Shown here: positions 45,629 through 58,260 of the stretch, in pieces
How the letters are laid out: every line of letters begins with the position of its first letter
Position numbering within the stretch: position 1 is the first letter of the stretch
Translations under genes and position numbers: made by a program
NCBI RefSeq assembly: GCF_037893015.1
Contig: NC_133666.1
Span: 623,454,104-623,518,103 of the forward strand
Direction: 5' to 3'
From: Macrotis lagotis
Taxonomy: Eukaryota; Chordata; Mammalia; Peramelemorphia; Peramelidae
Length of the DNA: 64,000 nt
Notes under the pieces: generated by a model
Told to the model about the DNA's origin: nothing
The model's input: only the letters and a program-made list of their open reading frames with translations
The model's database searches: none

Positions 45629-46126
45629 AAGACTATTGTTCTATTAGAAACCAGGAGGGACAGGAATTCAGGGAAGCCTGGAGGGATTTGCATGAACTGA
45701 TGCTGAGTGAGATGAGCAGAACCAGAAAAATACTGTACACACTAACAGCAACATGGGGATGATGAACAGCCTTGATGGACTCGCTCATTCCATCAGTGCA
45801 ACAATCAGGGACAATTTTGGGCTGTCTGTAATGGAGAATACCATCTGTATCCAGATAAAGAACCATGGAGTTTGAACAAAGTTCAAGGAATATTTCCTTT
45901 TAGAAAAAAACTGATATCTTATACTCTGATCTTGTTATCTGTTATACTTTTTGTTTCTTCCTTAAGGATATGATTTCTCTCTCATCACACTCAATTTGGA
46001 TCAATCTACAACATGGAAACAATGTAAAGACTGACAAATTGCTTTCTGGGGGGGGGGGAAGGAAGTAAGACTGGGGGGAAAATTGTAAAACTAAAAATAA
46101 ATAAAATCTTTAATTTGGGAAAAAAA
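45629..46126 (+). mobile_element. 5'-truncated L1 3' end with TSD
   Basis: Starts at ATTGTTCTATTAGAAACCAG region of ORF2, carries the 3' UTR with a G-run near 46048 and an A-tail. Exact duplication AAGAGTTCATAGA at 45616-45628 and 46127-46139. Confidence 0.9.
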
Positions 46127-46139
46127 AAGAGTTCATAGA

Positions 46140-46458
46140 GTTCTAAGGTTTTCTGAGTTCTAAGAAATGAAAACCCAAGGGGAGATTGTCTTAACAACAC
46201 ACTTTTCAGAGAAAGACAAAGAGACCTGAAAACTGGATTACCCTGAAGGTGATAGATTAAAGCTATGTTACCTAGGATTCAGGAGCTTTGGACCTTGCCA
46301 ATACTCTATAATTTTATGACAGCTGCTAATTTGGTGTGGGTCTGAAATAAATAGGTAGTATGAGATATTTGTAAAGTATCCTTACTTCAAGAAAAGCTAT
46401 TTGAGCTAATGAGCTATTTGAGTGTTTATGTTTCTTGTATTTGTTCATGTTTACTGTG
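46140..46458. other. unassigned noncoding sequence
   Basis: No ORF or recognised repeat. Confidence 0.4.
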
Positions 46459-46473
46459 AGTCCTTTATATCTT

Positions 46474-46620
46474 TTTTTTGCAGTTTTTGCAAGGCAGTGG
46501 GGTTAAGTGACTTGCCCAAGGTCACATAGGTAATTATTAAGTGTCTAAGGTCCAATTTGAACTCTGGTCCTCCTGACTCCAGGGCTGGTGCTCTATCCAC
46601 TTTGCCACCTAGCTTCCCCA
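46474..46620 (-). mobile_element. SINE, minus strand, with TSD
   Basis: Antisense copy flanked by the exact duplication AGTCCTTTATATCTT (46459-46473 and 46621-46635). Confidence 0.9.
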
Positions 46621-46659
46621 AGTCCTTTATATCTTAATAAAAAATTGTCCTTATAATTT

Positions 46660-47330
46660 GTAAATTCTTTAAGGAAAAATATGAATAAACAAAAATGATG
46701 ACTCTAAATCGCTAATAATAAGAAAAATACAAATTAAGACAAATCTGAGATTTTATCACAAACCCAACAAATTAGCAAAGCTATTTAAAGAGTAAAATAA
46801 TTAGTATTGGATGGGCTTAAGGAAGAATAGATTCTAAAACACTGTTGATGGAGCTGTGAATTTGACTAACCTTACTTAGAAAATGATCTGGAATTGTAAG
46901 AGATGTCATTAAACTCTTTAAAACCTTAACTTGTAAGATGTTCTGTTGGGCAGATATCCTAAGAAGCACTAAAATAGAAATAAAGATGCCCTATTTACCA
47001 AAATACTTGTAGCAGCATATTTTTGTGGAAGCAAAACAAAAACCCCACAAAAACAAAATTTAGAAACCAAATGGCTGCAAAATTGTGGTATGTAATAGCA
47101 AATTATTATTGTGTTGCCAATATGACATATGAGGGATTCAGAGAAAAATGAAAATACATGTATTTTCGTAAAGAACTGCTGTAGCATGAAGTAAACAGAA
47201 ATGAGAAAGCATTGTATATACAATAACTATAATAATTTAAATGAAAAAATACTAAAAATGAAGCTAAGCACAATGCAATTATAATGACCAATCCTGGCTG
47301 TGGAGAACATATGAGGAATATACCTCCATC
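46660..47330 (+). mobile_element. old L1 3' fragment (ORF2 end and 3' UTR)
   Basis: ACTGTTGATGGAGCTGTGAA and CTTGTAGCAGCATATTTTTG correspond to ORF2 C-terminal codons (LLxELxN, LVAAYF), followed by a diverged 3' UTR. Confidence 0.6.
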
Positions 47331-47395
47331 CTCTCTGAATAGAACTGAATAATGTTGTCATCACTTTTAGATGTAGTCATCATGTCAGGTGGTTT

Positions 47396-47425
47396 TTGTT
47401 GTTGTTGTTGTTGTTGTTGTTGTTG
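47396..47425 (+). repeat. (TTG)n microsatellite
   Basis: About ten TTG units after GGTTTT. Confidence 0.95.
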
Positions 47426-47639
47426 CAAAGGAAGGTTCCTGGTTTGAGGAGGAGAAGCAGAAGTGCAATTAGAAATTCTTATGATATAAAAATAAGATCA
47501 TCAATAAAACTTAGGTTGAGAGATAAATGCATACAAAATGATGAATGAGAATGCTTCCTTGTTTCTTCTAGCAAATTGCTTCCACAATCATCCCCTCTTG
47601 TTCTAATTTTAAATCTCTATCAACTAGCTCCTCTCTGAG

Positions 47640-50600
47640 ACCCACATATCATTATTCAAAGAAAAATTCTCTAGACTGCACTCATTTTAACGTTATCTTG
47701 GTATACAGTGCGAGATGTTGGTCTATACCAATATTTTTCAAGTTTTCCATCAGTTTTTGTCAAATAGTGGGTTCTTTTGCCAAAAGCTGGATCTTTGAAT
47801 TTATCAAACATTTGGTTATCATCATCATTTTGTCTTATGTACATAATTTTTTCTTCTGATCCACCACTCTATTTCTTAAACAGTATCAGATAGTATTCAT
47901 GATTACTGCTTTATAATATAAATTGAGATCTGGTATTGCTAGGTCACTTTCTTTAGTATTTTTTCCATAAATTTCTTGACCCTTTTTCTTCTTCCAGATG
48001 ATTTTTTTATTTTAACTAGCTTTATCAAAAATTGGTATAGCACTTAATAAGTAAATTAGACTAGGCAGAATTGTCATTTTTATTATATTGTCTCAGCTTT
48101 TCCATAAGCAATTGATATTTTTCCAATTGTTTATATCTGACTTAAATGCTATGAATTTGTGTCCATGTAGTTCATGAGTTTGTCTTGACAGATATTCTTT
48201 TAAGGAGTTTATGCTGTCTACATATTTTAAGTGGCATTTTTCTATCTCTTGCTGTTGGACTTTGTTGGTCATATAAAGAAATGTTCATGTTTTATGTGGG
48301 TTTATCTTAAATTCTACAACTTTTCTAAAGTTGTTAATTATTTCAAATCATTTTTTAGTTGATTAGAGAATCTAAGTAGACTATTATAACATTTTCAAAG
48401 AGTGATAGTTTTGTTTCCTCACAGTCTATTCTAATTCTAATTCATGTTGTTATAAATGAATGAAAGAAAAACCTGCTAGAGTGAGAGAAAATTATACATT
48501 TTATTCACAAATCCTGCAAGATATGGATATGTCACTGGTGTGAGGCACAAGGTGGTATTCAAACATTAGGTAATTTATCATCTTCAGAAACTCTTTCCCC
48601 TCCCTCTTGGATGTTTATAGGCTCTCAGAATTTGAGTTACAATCCAAGAATCCATCCTATGACATGCCCCTAATATGATCCCCCCATATCATACAATGTA
48701 TGATATGCTGATGAACCCCAATTGTCACAGGGATTAATGTGGATTAATATTCAATGACCTAATTGTACAAACTCAGTTGCATTAGGTCAAGATCTCTAAG
48801 TCACTCTCGACAGGTTGAGAACTGGTCTTGGGTATACCATTCCTAGAATGGGATTAGAAAAACTCTCCTAGTTTTTGTGATTGGCTGGGCCATTCCCCCC
48901 TTTGTAATGGATTCCCTAGGGGCCCCCTCCACACCCTGTGAAGACCAACATCCCACATTCCTCACAGTGTTTTCCTAATATTGAACTGTCCTTGCCTACC
49001 TGATATAAATCCTACCTGATAAGTGTATTATCCTAGTAATAACTTTTTGTATTCTTTTTGCTAAAATTTTATTTAAGATTTTTGCATCAATGTTCATTAG
49101 AGAGATTGTTCTATAATTTTTTCTGCTTTAACTCTTCCTGGTTTGTGTATCAGCACCATATTGGCATCATAAAAGGAAATTGGCAGAACTATTATTTTTC
49201 AAATAGTTTATATAGAATTGGAATTAATTGTTCCTTAAAAAATTTGGTAGAATTCATTTGTAAATCCATTTGGACCTGGAGCCTTTTTCTTAGGGAGTTT
49301 ATTGATGGCTTCTACAATTTCTTTTTTTCTGAAATAGGATTACTTAAGTATTTTATTTCCTCTTCTGTTGATCTGGGTAGCTTGTATTTTTGTAAATTTT
49401 CATTTGTTTCATTCAGGATGTCAAATATATTGGGCATACATGTCTTAAATTTCTTCTTCATTGGTGGTGAGTTCACCCTTTTAATTTTTGATACTGGTAA
49501 TTTAGTATTCTTCTATCTTTTTTATCAGATCAGCTAAAGGTTTAGCTATTTCATTGGGATTTTTTCATAAAATTAAGTCAGTGTTATTTGTCAGATCAAT
49601 GATTTTCTTGCATTGTTTTCTTAATCTCTCATTTATTTTTCAGGATTTCCAATTTGATACTCAATTAGATATTTTTTTATTTTCCTAGGGTTTTTTTATT
49701 TGCATGTTTTTTTGATTTGATGTTTTTTCCCAGTTCTTGATGTAAGAATTTAGAGAAATAAATTTTCCCCTAAGAACTGGTTTTACTGCATCCCATAAAT
49801 TATGGTATGTTGTCTCATTGATTTCATTTAGTTTACTGAAATTATTGTTTCTTTGATTTGTTCTTTGACCCACTTATTCTTTAGAATTAGACTATTTAAT
49901 TTCCAATTAGTTATATTCTGTCTTTCCACTTCCCTGTGTTGAATGTAATTTTTATTGCATTGTGATCCAAAAAGAATACATTTAATATTTCTACCTTTCT
50001 ACATTTGATTTTGAGGGTTTTTTCAACCTTGTTACATCATCAAGTTTTGTGAGATGCCATATGCTGAGAAAAGCTATATTCCTTTCCCCAAAGACCTGTC
50101 ATATCTAAATTTTCCCCAACTATCTGTCATATCTAACTTTTCTAATATTCTTCTCACCTCCTTAGTTTCTTTCTTGTTTATTTTCTAGTTGAATTTATTG
50201 TGTTCTGAGAGGGAACAGTTGAGGTCACTTATAGTTTTGTTTATTTTTTCCTGTAACTCACTTAGCTTCTCCTTTAAAAATATGGATGCTATGCCACTTG
50301 GAGCATTTATGTTTAGTATAGGTATCGATTCATTGTCTATCGTACCTTTGGGCAAGATATGATTTTCTTATTTATTTGTTTTAATTAGATCTATTTTTGT
50401 TTTTATTTTGTCTGAGATCAGGATTGCTACCCCTGGTTTTTTTTTCACTTCAGCTGAAGCAAAATAGATTCTGCTCCAACCCCTTACCTTTATCTCTAAA
50501 TGTCTCTTTATTACAAGTGTGTTTCTTGTAAAGAGCATATTGTAGGATTTTTAATCCATTCTTTTATGTACTTTCATTTTATGGGAGAGGTCATTCCATT

Positions 50601-50940
50601 CACATTCACTGTTATCATTACTACCAGTGTATTTCCCTCCACTTTATTTTGTCCTGCTTGCCCTTTCTTTCTTTTCACTTTCCCTCCTCACAAGTATTTT
50701 GCTTCTTTATGCCATCTCCCCTGATATGCCCTCCTTTCTGTGAGAGCCCTCCCCCCCCCCCATTTATTTAATCTCCTCCCCTCTTACTTCCCAATTGGGT
50801 CGAATACATTTCTAAATTCAACTGATTGTGTATATCATTCCTTCTTTGAGCCACTACTGATGAGAGTTAGGTTCAAGCAATGTCCATTGCCCACTCTCCC
50901 AACTTCCCCTCCACTTTAATATGTCTTTCATATCTCTTCA
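47640..50940 (-). mobile_element. old antisense L1 ORF2, split by an LTR-like insert
   Basis: Antisense RT and upstream regions: TGGTCTATACCAATATTTTTC, AGATCTGGTATTGCTAGGTC, then from about 49000 GTTTTCCTAATATTGAACTG, TAAATCCATTTGGACCTGGA and TTGTATTTTTGTAAATTTTC, and the endonuclease region (GTTTCTTGTAAAGAGCATAT) near 50520. The plus-strand open stretch at 49058-49537 is the complement of ORF2, not a gene. Confidence 0.75.
48459..48966 (-). mobile_element. probable solo LTR, minus strand
   Basis: About 0.5 kb of non-L1 sequence splits the antisense L1. Bounded by TG and CA, with TTTATT near 48497 that reads AATAAA on the minus strand. No internal retroviral part. Fossil; the boundaries are approximate and no clean target-site duplication was resolved. 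Confidence 0.45.
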
Positions 50941-50941
50941 T

Positions 50942-51150
50942 GTGAAATAATTTACTATGTGCTAGATACTCTACCAAGTGAATTACAATGATTGTAATTT
51001 GATCCTCACAACAACCCTGGGAAGTAAGTACTATTATTATTCCAATATTACAGTGGAGATAACTAAGTTAAACAGGGATTAAGTGATTCATTCCTTACTC
51101 CTAGTAAGTTTATGAGGTCAGATTTGAAATAAGGTCTTCATTACTCCAAA
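50942..51150 (-). mobile_element. MIR/CORE-SINE
   Basis: TACTATGTGCTAGATACTCT, TTTGATCCTCACAACAACCC, TGGGAAGTAAGTACTATTAT and ACAGTGGAGATAACTAAG are a classic MIR read in reverse. Confidence 0.75.
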
Positions 51151-51432
51151 TCTTAGTTTAAATTTAGTTTAAAAAAGCCAAGGTCATCCACTACATTCTG
51201 GACCACAGTAATTCAAAACAAGTATTGTTGCTAATTACTGCCATTTCCTCCATGTTCTTGCTCTCTTTCTCCTCCTCTTTTTCTTTCATTTTTCTTCCCC
51301 TTCTTCCTCTTTTATCTCATATGATCTTTCTATCCACATGGGAAGTCATACCCTTATGTGTGAGTGCTCTGTCCAAAGGAATATAATATAATCATTCACA
51401 TTTTGTAAGATATCTTGTTTTTTGGGGTGTTG

Positions 51433-51893
51433 AGTATAATAATTATTATAAATTTTTACAATTATTCCTGGTCAAGGTCAATTTTTCTTAGCTATTGTGA
51501 GGAATGGAATGTGTCCTCCTTAGTCTTTGAAAGTAAGACTTGTCCTACTCTCCTTAGTCCAGAGAAAAACTGTGTCCTTCATAATTTGAAAGGAGTGCTT
51601 GCCTTGCTCTCCTGGTACTTAAAAAAAAAGTTACCTCCCTCAGGCACAACAGCACTGTAGAAGGATGGTAAGATTTTTTCTACTTTTGTTATGTATATTC
51701 TGTTCCCCTTCCCTTGTTACTTGCTAAGTTTTCTGATCTCCCTCAGATTGTGGTGGTCATTACTAGAATGATTTCTGCCTTTATATGAATGGTAAATCCC
51801 ATATAATAAAATTTCATGTCTAATCCTTTTTTTTGTTATATCATTTTAATGTTATGTTTTAAGGTTCTTATTAGTTTAGGATTCATATTAAAT
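51433..51893 (+). mobile_element. 5' LTR of the retroviral fossil
   Basis: Aligns with 59461-59912 over its whole length, with shared phrases AGCTATTGTGAGGAATGG, CTGTAGAAGGATGGTAAG-type sequence and GAGGTGGTCATTACTAGA-type sequence. AATAAAATTT lies near 51810. Confidence 0.7.
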
Positions 51894-52621
51894 GAACTGT
51901 TACTTGGATCTGGACAAATGATTTGAAAGAAAACAGACTTTTGTTCCTGGCAATACCACAAGAGGAAACCAGAACAGATTTTGAGTCTGACACAGTGGTC
52001 TTGTCTGAAGTAAGGGGTTTCTTTTTTTGTTTTGTTTTTTTACTTTTCAAACTCAACTGCTCTAATTTGCACTGTTGTTTTCTTTGAACCTCTCTGGGAG
52101 GTTACCTTTAGTTTGGGGAATTTTCACAGGTTGGTGAGAATTGTTTTGGTTTTAAGTGGCCTGGTGGATGCTGGGGATTTATTCCTAGATCTAATCATGA
52201 TATTTCTCTGGTGAAGTGACCTAGTGGTTAGATCTCTGGTATCTTTTTTTTTGGAATTTGTACAAGGAATAACATACAAGGAATTTGTCTAGTATTCCTG
52301 TCGTATGTCCAGTGTCTATATTACATTTTTTTTGTTTAATGTCTTATTTTATCTTCTGCTGTTTTGGTTTTGTATATAGTTATTTCTGTTTAATTGTTTG
52401 TTTTATCTGATCATGGGACAATCTAAATCTAGGATTAGAGATCCAGGAGAAAGGACAGCTGCTTTCCAAAAGTTTAAGCAATATGACTCTAATGATCATG
52501 CATTTTGTAAGTATTGGTGTGAACAAACAAGCCTAAATTATACTGGAGCAGATGAGAATCATTAGGAAGACCTAAATCAAACTATCTTAAAATAAAATTA
52601 ATTTTAAAAAAAACTAATGAA

Positions 52622-52785
52622 ACTGGGGCACAGTGGAAAGGGCCCTGGAGTCAGGAGTACCTGAATTCAAATTAGGCCTCAGACATTTAATAATTACCTA
52701 GCTGTGTGGCCTTGGGCAAGCCACTTAACCCCATTTGCCTTGCAAAACCTAAAAACAAAACAAAACAGAAAAAAAAAACCATATG
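52622..52785 (+). mobile_element. SINE inside the gag-like region
   Basis: Family body with a slightly rearranged head (ACTGGGGCACAGTGGAAAGG) and an A/CAAAA-rich tail. Confidence 0.8.
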
Positions 52786-54249
52786 AAACTTCTAATAAGG
52801 AATGGGAATGTTTCCATCACTGGTTAGTGAGATGCTCCAAAGAGAGCACATAGCTGAAATTGAGATTTCTTCTCCTCAATCACCCCTCCCCCTGAGAAGT
52901 TAACTCTTTCTCCAAACCTTTCACTTGCATCTGCTTATCCAGTCTCCATTTCAGTCCCTCCCCCTCCCAAGCTATTGATAACTTCAAAACTCACTCTTCT
53001 TCCTGCTCTAAAAGCTCCAGTTCATCTTCCTTTTTCAGCTTCTGTTCCTTTTCCTTATTTACTGCTTTCTTTGCCTCCTAAAGATTCTGGTTTGAGGGAT
53101 CCATCCCTTCTGCAAATCTGGCTCACAATCTAAATCCATTGTTATATGCTCCCTCCCATGCTACCCTCCCCTGTCCTAAGGAAACCTCTGCATCTCTTTC
53201 TCCTCCTGCTGCAGAAAGTCTCATCACTCACTCTTCCTTCTTCTTTTCCTTCTCTTCCTCTCTTTCATCTTTTTTCTTTTCTTGTTCTAATTTTCCTCAC
53301 TCATTCTTTTTCTTTGCCTTATTCTAATCCCCCTTTTCTCATTCTTTTATTTCCTTTTATCCTTAGCCCAGTAGCATTTCTTCTTCTCTTGGCTCCCCAA
53401 TTCCTTCTCTTTGTTTCATCTCCTCATCCCATAAATGGTAATCCCTCCATTACCTCCTCTCCTTGTCCCTCAATTTCTTCTCCTTCCTCTATAGCTTCAT
53501 TTCCTTCTCTCTTTACTTCTTGTGTTCCTAACTCATCTCTTCCTTATTTTTCTATTCAGTCTTACCCTAATATCTACTATCATATTTTCTCTCATGCCTA
53601 GCCTTCCATCACCTCTTCTTTCCCTCTTTTTAATCCAATTGTTCCATCTCTCTATCCTTACCTTCAATTCCCTCTTATTACAGAAGATCCTGTTTCTAAT
53701 GAGATTACCCCCATCTCCAGAATAGACTTCAAATTCAGACCCTGTTGGGATATTTTCTTTTAAAGTAGTAAACAGACTCTGCCCTCAGACCATTCCAACT
53801 ACAGATGGAGAAGGACAGGCTACACCTGATATTAAACTTTATACTGTCCCATGGTATAAATTCAAGCCATGGAACAGAGGTGAATTTCAGATTAAAAAAA
53901 AAAGATTTCCCTGACAAGATCCAATAGATTTTAGTGATCAATTTAAAGTTTCTCTGCAATTCTATCACCCTGGTATCACAGACATTTCCCAGTCAACCCT
54001 AGCTTTAGTTAGAAAGTGCAAAGTCAAGAACTGGTTCAAACAAACAAAAATACAAGTCACTTTTGAGAAGTTTCAGGAGACCAACTGGGCAGTTTATGCA
54101 GATCACTATATAGATGCAAGAGCCCAAGGGGATACTTTATTTTAGGGGTTTTTTTAAATCATTTAACAAAGGTTTTGGATGCAAATTCTGATTTAAAGCA
54201 TGATTAGGAAGGAGGAGGACAGATTCCATTTCTCTCTTCCTTTACTAAC

Positions 54250-54678
54250 TGTTGAGTCCGGAGGAGGGAACTCAGGCCAACATCAATATGATGCATAAAC
54301 TGGTTCGTTTATTGATCACAGGATACTTACTTTTATACTCTACATTTACGTAACCAATTACATAAGCGTTTTAGCAAGCATTTTTTTCACATGCATACCT
54401 TGTGTATGTCTTAGGTGATTGTTTTGAGAACCAAACAGTGTTTTGATAAACAGAGTGAAGATTGTTTTGAGAACCAAACAGTGATTTGATAAACAAAGTG
54501 CAGAAGGTAATTATCTCAGAATGCGCTATCTATCTGAGCCTGGGAATACACCTCGTTAGCTCAGACATGCAGCTACTCCCTTATCTATGCTCTGAAGTAC
54601 ATCTTTCTCCTTAAAGCACATAACTATTTCTGTGTTAACCCTTCATAGCTCTTAGCCTGGAATACATATGACACAACA
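54250..54678 (-). mobile_element. solo LTR, minus strand, 6-bp duplication
   Basis: Starts TGTTGAGTCCGG, ends GACACAACA, and carries TTTATT near 54311 (AATAAA on minus). Flanks ACTAAC and GCTAAC form a 6-base duplication with one mismatch, a length usual for class II retroviruses. It lies within the gag-like region of another element. Fossil. Confidence 0.65.
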
Positions 54679-55325
54679 GCTAACAATCTTCAACCATCTC
54701 AGTCATGAAATATTAAATTATCCAGCCTTTCAGAATGGCAAACTAAACATCCTCAGTTCATGGTTGATCTTGTTGCTCAGTTAGCTCAGACCTTAGAAGT
54801 TCAGTTCCTCCAGGAGAAAAGGGAATTGAGAGCAAAGAGAAATAAGGTGCATACTATTCAGTTCAACATTTAATAGCTCCTATCCAAAATCTAACTGTTA
54901 TCAGAAGCCAGTCTGAGAAACCAGTAACAAGGATTTACTATTATTGCAAAGAACCAGGCTATTGGGAGAAACTGTGCAAAATTATGGAGAACAAGAAAAA
55001 CAGAAATTAAAAAGTCCTTCCCCACAGCCTCTATGAGCTTTGAAAATTTCTTCTTTCTGTTACTCTTCAACAGGACTATTTTCAGCTATTGTCCTGCTGG
55101 CTCTCCTGTGATACCCAACTCTCACACCCTGTTATTTCCCATTCCTTCTTCTGCAACTTAGGCACTGTGGTTGGTCTATGCCGAGTCTATTCTTCCATTC
55201 CTGTTCATCCCAGTAGTCAATACCTTTTTGCTTTTACATAGGAAAAATAGCATTTACATGGACAGTCTTGTTTTTAAACTGATCAATTCAATTCTGAAAC
55301 TTTGTTCTAAAAAAACCTGGCTGCA

Positions 55326-55326
<1 letters not shown>

Positions 55327-55375
<49 letters not shown>
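55327..55375 (+). repeat. (CT)n microsatellite
   Basis: About twenty CT units between GCTCG and CTTTCTCTC. Confidence 0.95.
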
Positions 55376-55392
55376 ATTATCTCTCTCCTTAG

Positions 55393-55690
55393 GGCAACTA
55401 GGAAGAGAAGTGGATAGAGCACTGGCCTTTGAGTCAGGAAGAGTAGAGTTCCAGCCTCACACATATGCCACTTATGAGCTGTGTGACCTTAGGCAAGTCA
55501 TTTAATCCTGATTGCCTTTCATTCAAGGACATCTCCAGTCATCTTGATTCTTTTCTATCCACTGTACCTAGATGGCTCTGGAGGAGAATATCAGGTTGAT
55601 GACTTAGCATTGCACCCCCTCACTCATGTGCTTGTCATGGTATCACCTCCCTGATGTCCTGTTCATCTTTAGAAATGAAGGACAGACATT
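55393..55690 (+). mobile_element. Mar1-like SINE (tRNA head with RTE-derived tail)
   Basis: tRNA-type head (GGATAGAGCACTGGCCTTTG) joined to AAGGACATCTCCAGTCATCT, AGATGGCTCTGGAGGAGAAT, TCACCTCCCTGATGTCCTGT and AATGAAGGACAGAC, the RTE-derived tail of marsupial Mar1-type SINEs. Confidence 0.75.
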
Positions 55691-55699
55691 ATAATATCT

Positions 55700-56060
55700 C
55701 TCCTTATCTCATTTACATTGGAGATTTTCTCTCCTAAATTCCTCAACTCTTTCTCTAAATCTAAAAAGATAACACAGGCTAGCTGCTATTCTGAATTGAA
55801 AGCTTGTTCAAAAAATTAGACAGAGATATTTATGTTTAATTAGGTATGTTTTGAAGGTTAAACATTAAGAATTATTTTATGTTGTAAAATCTAAACTGTT
55901 CTGTTGATCTTAAAGGTTTATTGTGGATATTTAGAATTTGAATACAAATTATATGAAACTTAAAATATATTTTTGAATATGTATTTTAAATCTTTAAATA
56001 AATGTCTTGAAGCAACTAGGTGACTCTATGGATAGAGCACTGGCCCTGCAGTCAGGATAT
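55700..56060. other. unassigned sequence with a short SINE head
   Basis: AT-rich DNA; a SINE head fragment lies at about 56010-56057 (GGATAGAGCACTGGCCCTGC). Confidence 0.45.
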
Positions 56061-56128
56061 GCAAAGGACCAATAGAATTGGAAACTTTAGGAGTCCTGGG
56101 ATATGGTGTGGCTGCTTATTCTTCTAGT

Positions 56129-56699
56129 GAGAGTGTGGGGAGACCCACATTTATATTACTGGCAAAGAAAGCAGAGCAAAGAGACACATCATAAAAGAAT
56201 GGGGGGGTGAGGGAATAAGTGCGCACTGAAGGGTGACCCATGCTTTGGGGGTGTTCAGCAGGAATAGCATAGTAACAAGGAGTTGGTGAAGAGACAAGTG
56301 TCCTCTAGGTTTAAAATCCATTGCTCTTTTTGCCAAGGTAAAGAGCTTGCCCTGGAGTGCTGCGGGGAGGTTGGGGGAATCATCTTTTCCCCATCAATCC
56401 TCTATGTCTTGGGTTTCATCTACTGTTGTTTAGAGACATTCTTTGTATTCCTTTGGTCAGGCCTGCTACAGAGCTAGGTGATCTGGAAGCCGGAGGGGGG
56501 CAGGGAGCCGCAGGTCCGAACAGATGGTTGGGAATCTACGATCAAGGAGGAAGAGAAGACGGCAAGGACCAAGGCTAGGGCTTGCAATGCTGTCTGTTGC
56601 ACAGACTGGATGTGGTGGCTCCTGTGAGCGAATAAAACGGATCCATTTCTGTAGATTACATAGCCCAAGTGCTTTCTGTTTGCATTTGTAAAGGCTACA
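56129..56699 (+). mobile_element. possible LTR
   Basis: GC-rich block with GCGAATAAAACGG at 56629-56640 and an end near GGCTACA, like an LTR R-U5. No partner was found. Weak call. Fossil. Confidence 0.35.
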
Positions 56700-56799
56700 T
56701 AAGCCTGTGGAAGGGGGGGGGGGACAAGAGGAGGAGCATGCTAACATGGAGTGCTGAAATCCCCTTGAGGAGAGGGGAGGGGCAGGTAATGGTTATCAA

Positions 56800-57967
56800 T
56801 AGACCCTGCAAAGATCTCTCATCTGACAGGCATCTGTGAAGTCATTAGCTGCTGCTGAGGGGGTAGGGGAAGCATCTTGATGTTTCGGGGGAGGCTGGAT
56901 CCAGCCTTCTTCCCCAGGCAACTCAGGGTAAAGACGAGGAGGCTTTGGGGTGGGGGTTGTCTGGCGGAAAATCCGGGGAGGGCTTAGGAGGAGGGGGGCA
57001 AATGGATTTCTCATCAGTTTGAGTGCCCTCATCGCACACCTCAGTTAGGTGGCATGGGCTCTCTGCTCTGGCCTTTTCTGCATCTAAAGCTGCCTGTAAA
57101 ATATCTTGAGGCTTTTCCTCTCTCCCTGAAAGGCAGGCATGTATTGTAGTGACTATAGGATAGAAGGGCAGTGGGGAAGAAAAGTCACCACGAACCTCAG
57201 CTCTTCAGGCAAGTGTCAAAACATGCCCCCCAAACATCAGGATCCAGGATGTGGCCAGCTTCAATCTAGGGGGCCAAAAAAGAAAAAAAAACCGCCTGGA
57301 GTGTTATCTTACGTTCTTTTTCAAAGCATTTCAGGCAACAGGAACTTAGGAGTTGATTAAAAACCCGTACTTGGGTATCTTGGGAAGAAGGGGGCAGATT
57401 CCCCATTAGGATAAGGGACTACAGGGGGCTCTAAAAGCCGTGGGGCTGCTAGGGCAAGGGGACCATCAAGAGACCAACCTATATGGGGCACTTACCTTAG
57501 CCAGCAAGGATGAGTGCGATTCTGAAGCGTCCTTCAGAATTGGCAGATCCCAGATTTCAGCACCATTTGTTATGGCTTGCTTCAACTTGGGACCCACAGT
57601 GGTTCCTGGAGGGGAGCTGAGAATAAGGAGTCAAGCCACTACTGCCTTATGCCTCTAGCTCAATTTTATTACTGCTTAGCTATTACATATATACTGTTAG
57701 GTCTTCCAGGGTAGAACAGAGAAAATGAGATAATTGGGGGGAATGCACAAACGGTGTGTACAGGCAGCACCTTGCATTACAGGATAAGGGGGTACATTAG
57801 AGGGGAGGTGGTAAAACACAGCTGTGTCTAGTGCCCTTGGTCTGTGGGGCAGAATGTCCAACTCCCAAGCACTCCAGGGTGGCGTGCCAGCTCCTGAGAC
57901 TGTCCAGGTGGCAGTTTACTTGGAAATGATTTGTGTCATGGCTGTTAGAATAGCCTGTGTACCCACA
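56800..57967 (-). mobile_element. class II (betaretrovirus/IAP-like) fossil: LTR, PBS, gag part
   Basis: On the minus strand: an LTR (57967 down to 57568, TG...CA, AATAAA at about 57670), two bases, a primer-binding site (57565-57547, TGGTGCTGAAATCTGGGAT) close to the complement of tRNA-Phe, a leader, then a Pro-rich gag-like part near 56800-57030 (RLYPELPGEEGWIQPPPK). Only the front of the element is here. It lies inside the other retroviral fossil, in opposite orientation. Broken. Confidence 0.6.
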
Positions 57968-57969
57968 CC

Positions 57970-58260
57970 CCCTTAAGTTCCTCCTTGTCTTGGTGGACAC
58001 CTTTACCCTCCTGGGTGGAGGCATGGCCTTGTAAAACTGAAAGAGCTCAGGAAGTCTCCAAAGTCCTTTTGAAGGAAATAATTCCATGTTTTGGCCTGCC
58101 CTACTCTTTGCAGAGTCATAATGGCCCAGTTTTTGTCTCTCAAATAACTCAGGGAGTAGCTAGAGTCTTGAACATCACAAACTTTCTTCATTCAGCTTGG
58201 CATCCCCAAGCATCAGGAAAGGTAGAAAAGATGAATGGAACTCTCACACACCTTAGCTAA
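57970..58260 (+). mobile_element. integrase-like part of the retroviral fossil
   Basis: Phrases FLLVLVDTF, CFGLPYSLQSHNGPVF, ARVLNITNFLHSAWHPQ and SGKVEKMN follow the order of a gammaretroviral integrase catalytic core. It abuts the class II LTR at 57967. Broken fossil. Confidence 0.75.

Larger units (their letters stand above)
52413..55010 (+). mobile_element. gag-like region of the retroviral fossil
   Basis: Begins with MGQSKSRI, a myristoylation-type matrix start, then a long Pro/Ser-rich stretch, capsid-like sequence near 53760-54130 and a zinc-knuckle-like stretch (YYCKEPGYWEKLC) near 54945. This order is that of a gammaretroviral gag. It is broken, with a SINE and a solo LTR inserted in it. 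Confidence 0.65.

Noticed and set aside
48933-48969. CCCTGTG and CACAGTG flanking a D-like 22-mer
   Set aside because: No nonamer at 12 or 23 bases on either side, and it lies in a probable LTR boundary.
49058-49537. 159-residue plus-strand ORF rich in F, L and Y
   Set aside because: It is the complement of antisense L1 ORF2; no start context or membrane-protein family fits.
53146-53601. Hydrophobic 151-residue ORF
   Set aside because: It is an alternative frame of the Pro/Ser-rich part of the gag-like fossil.
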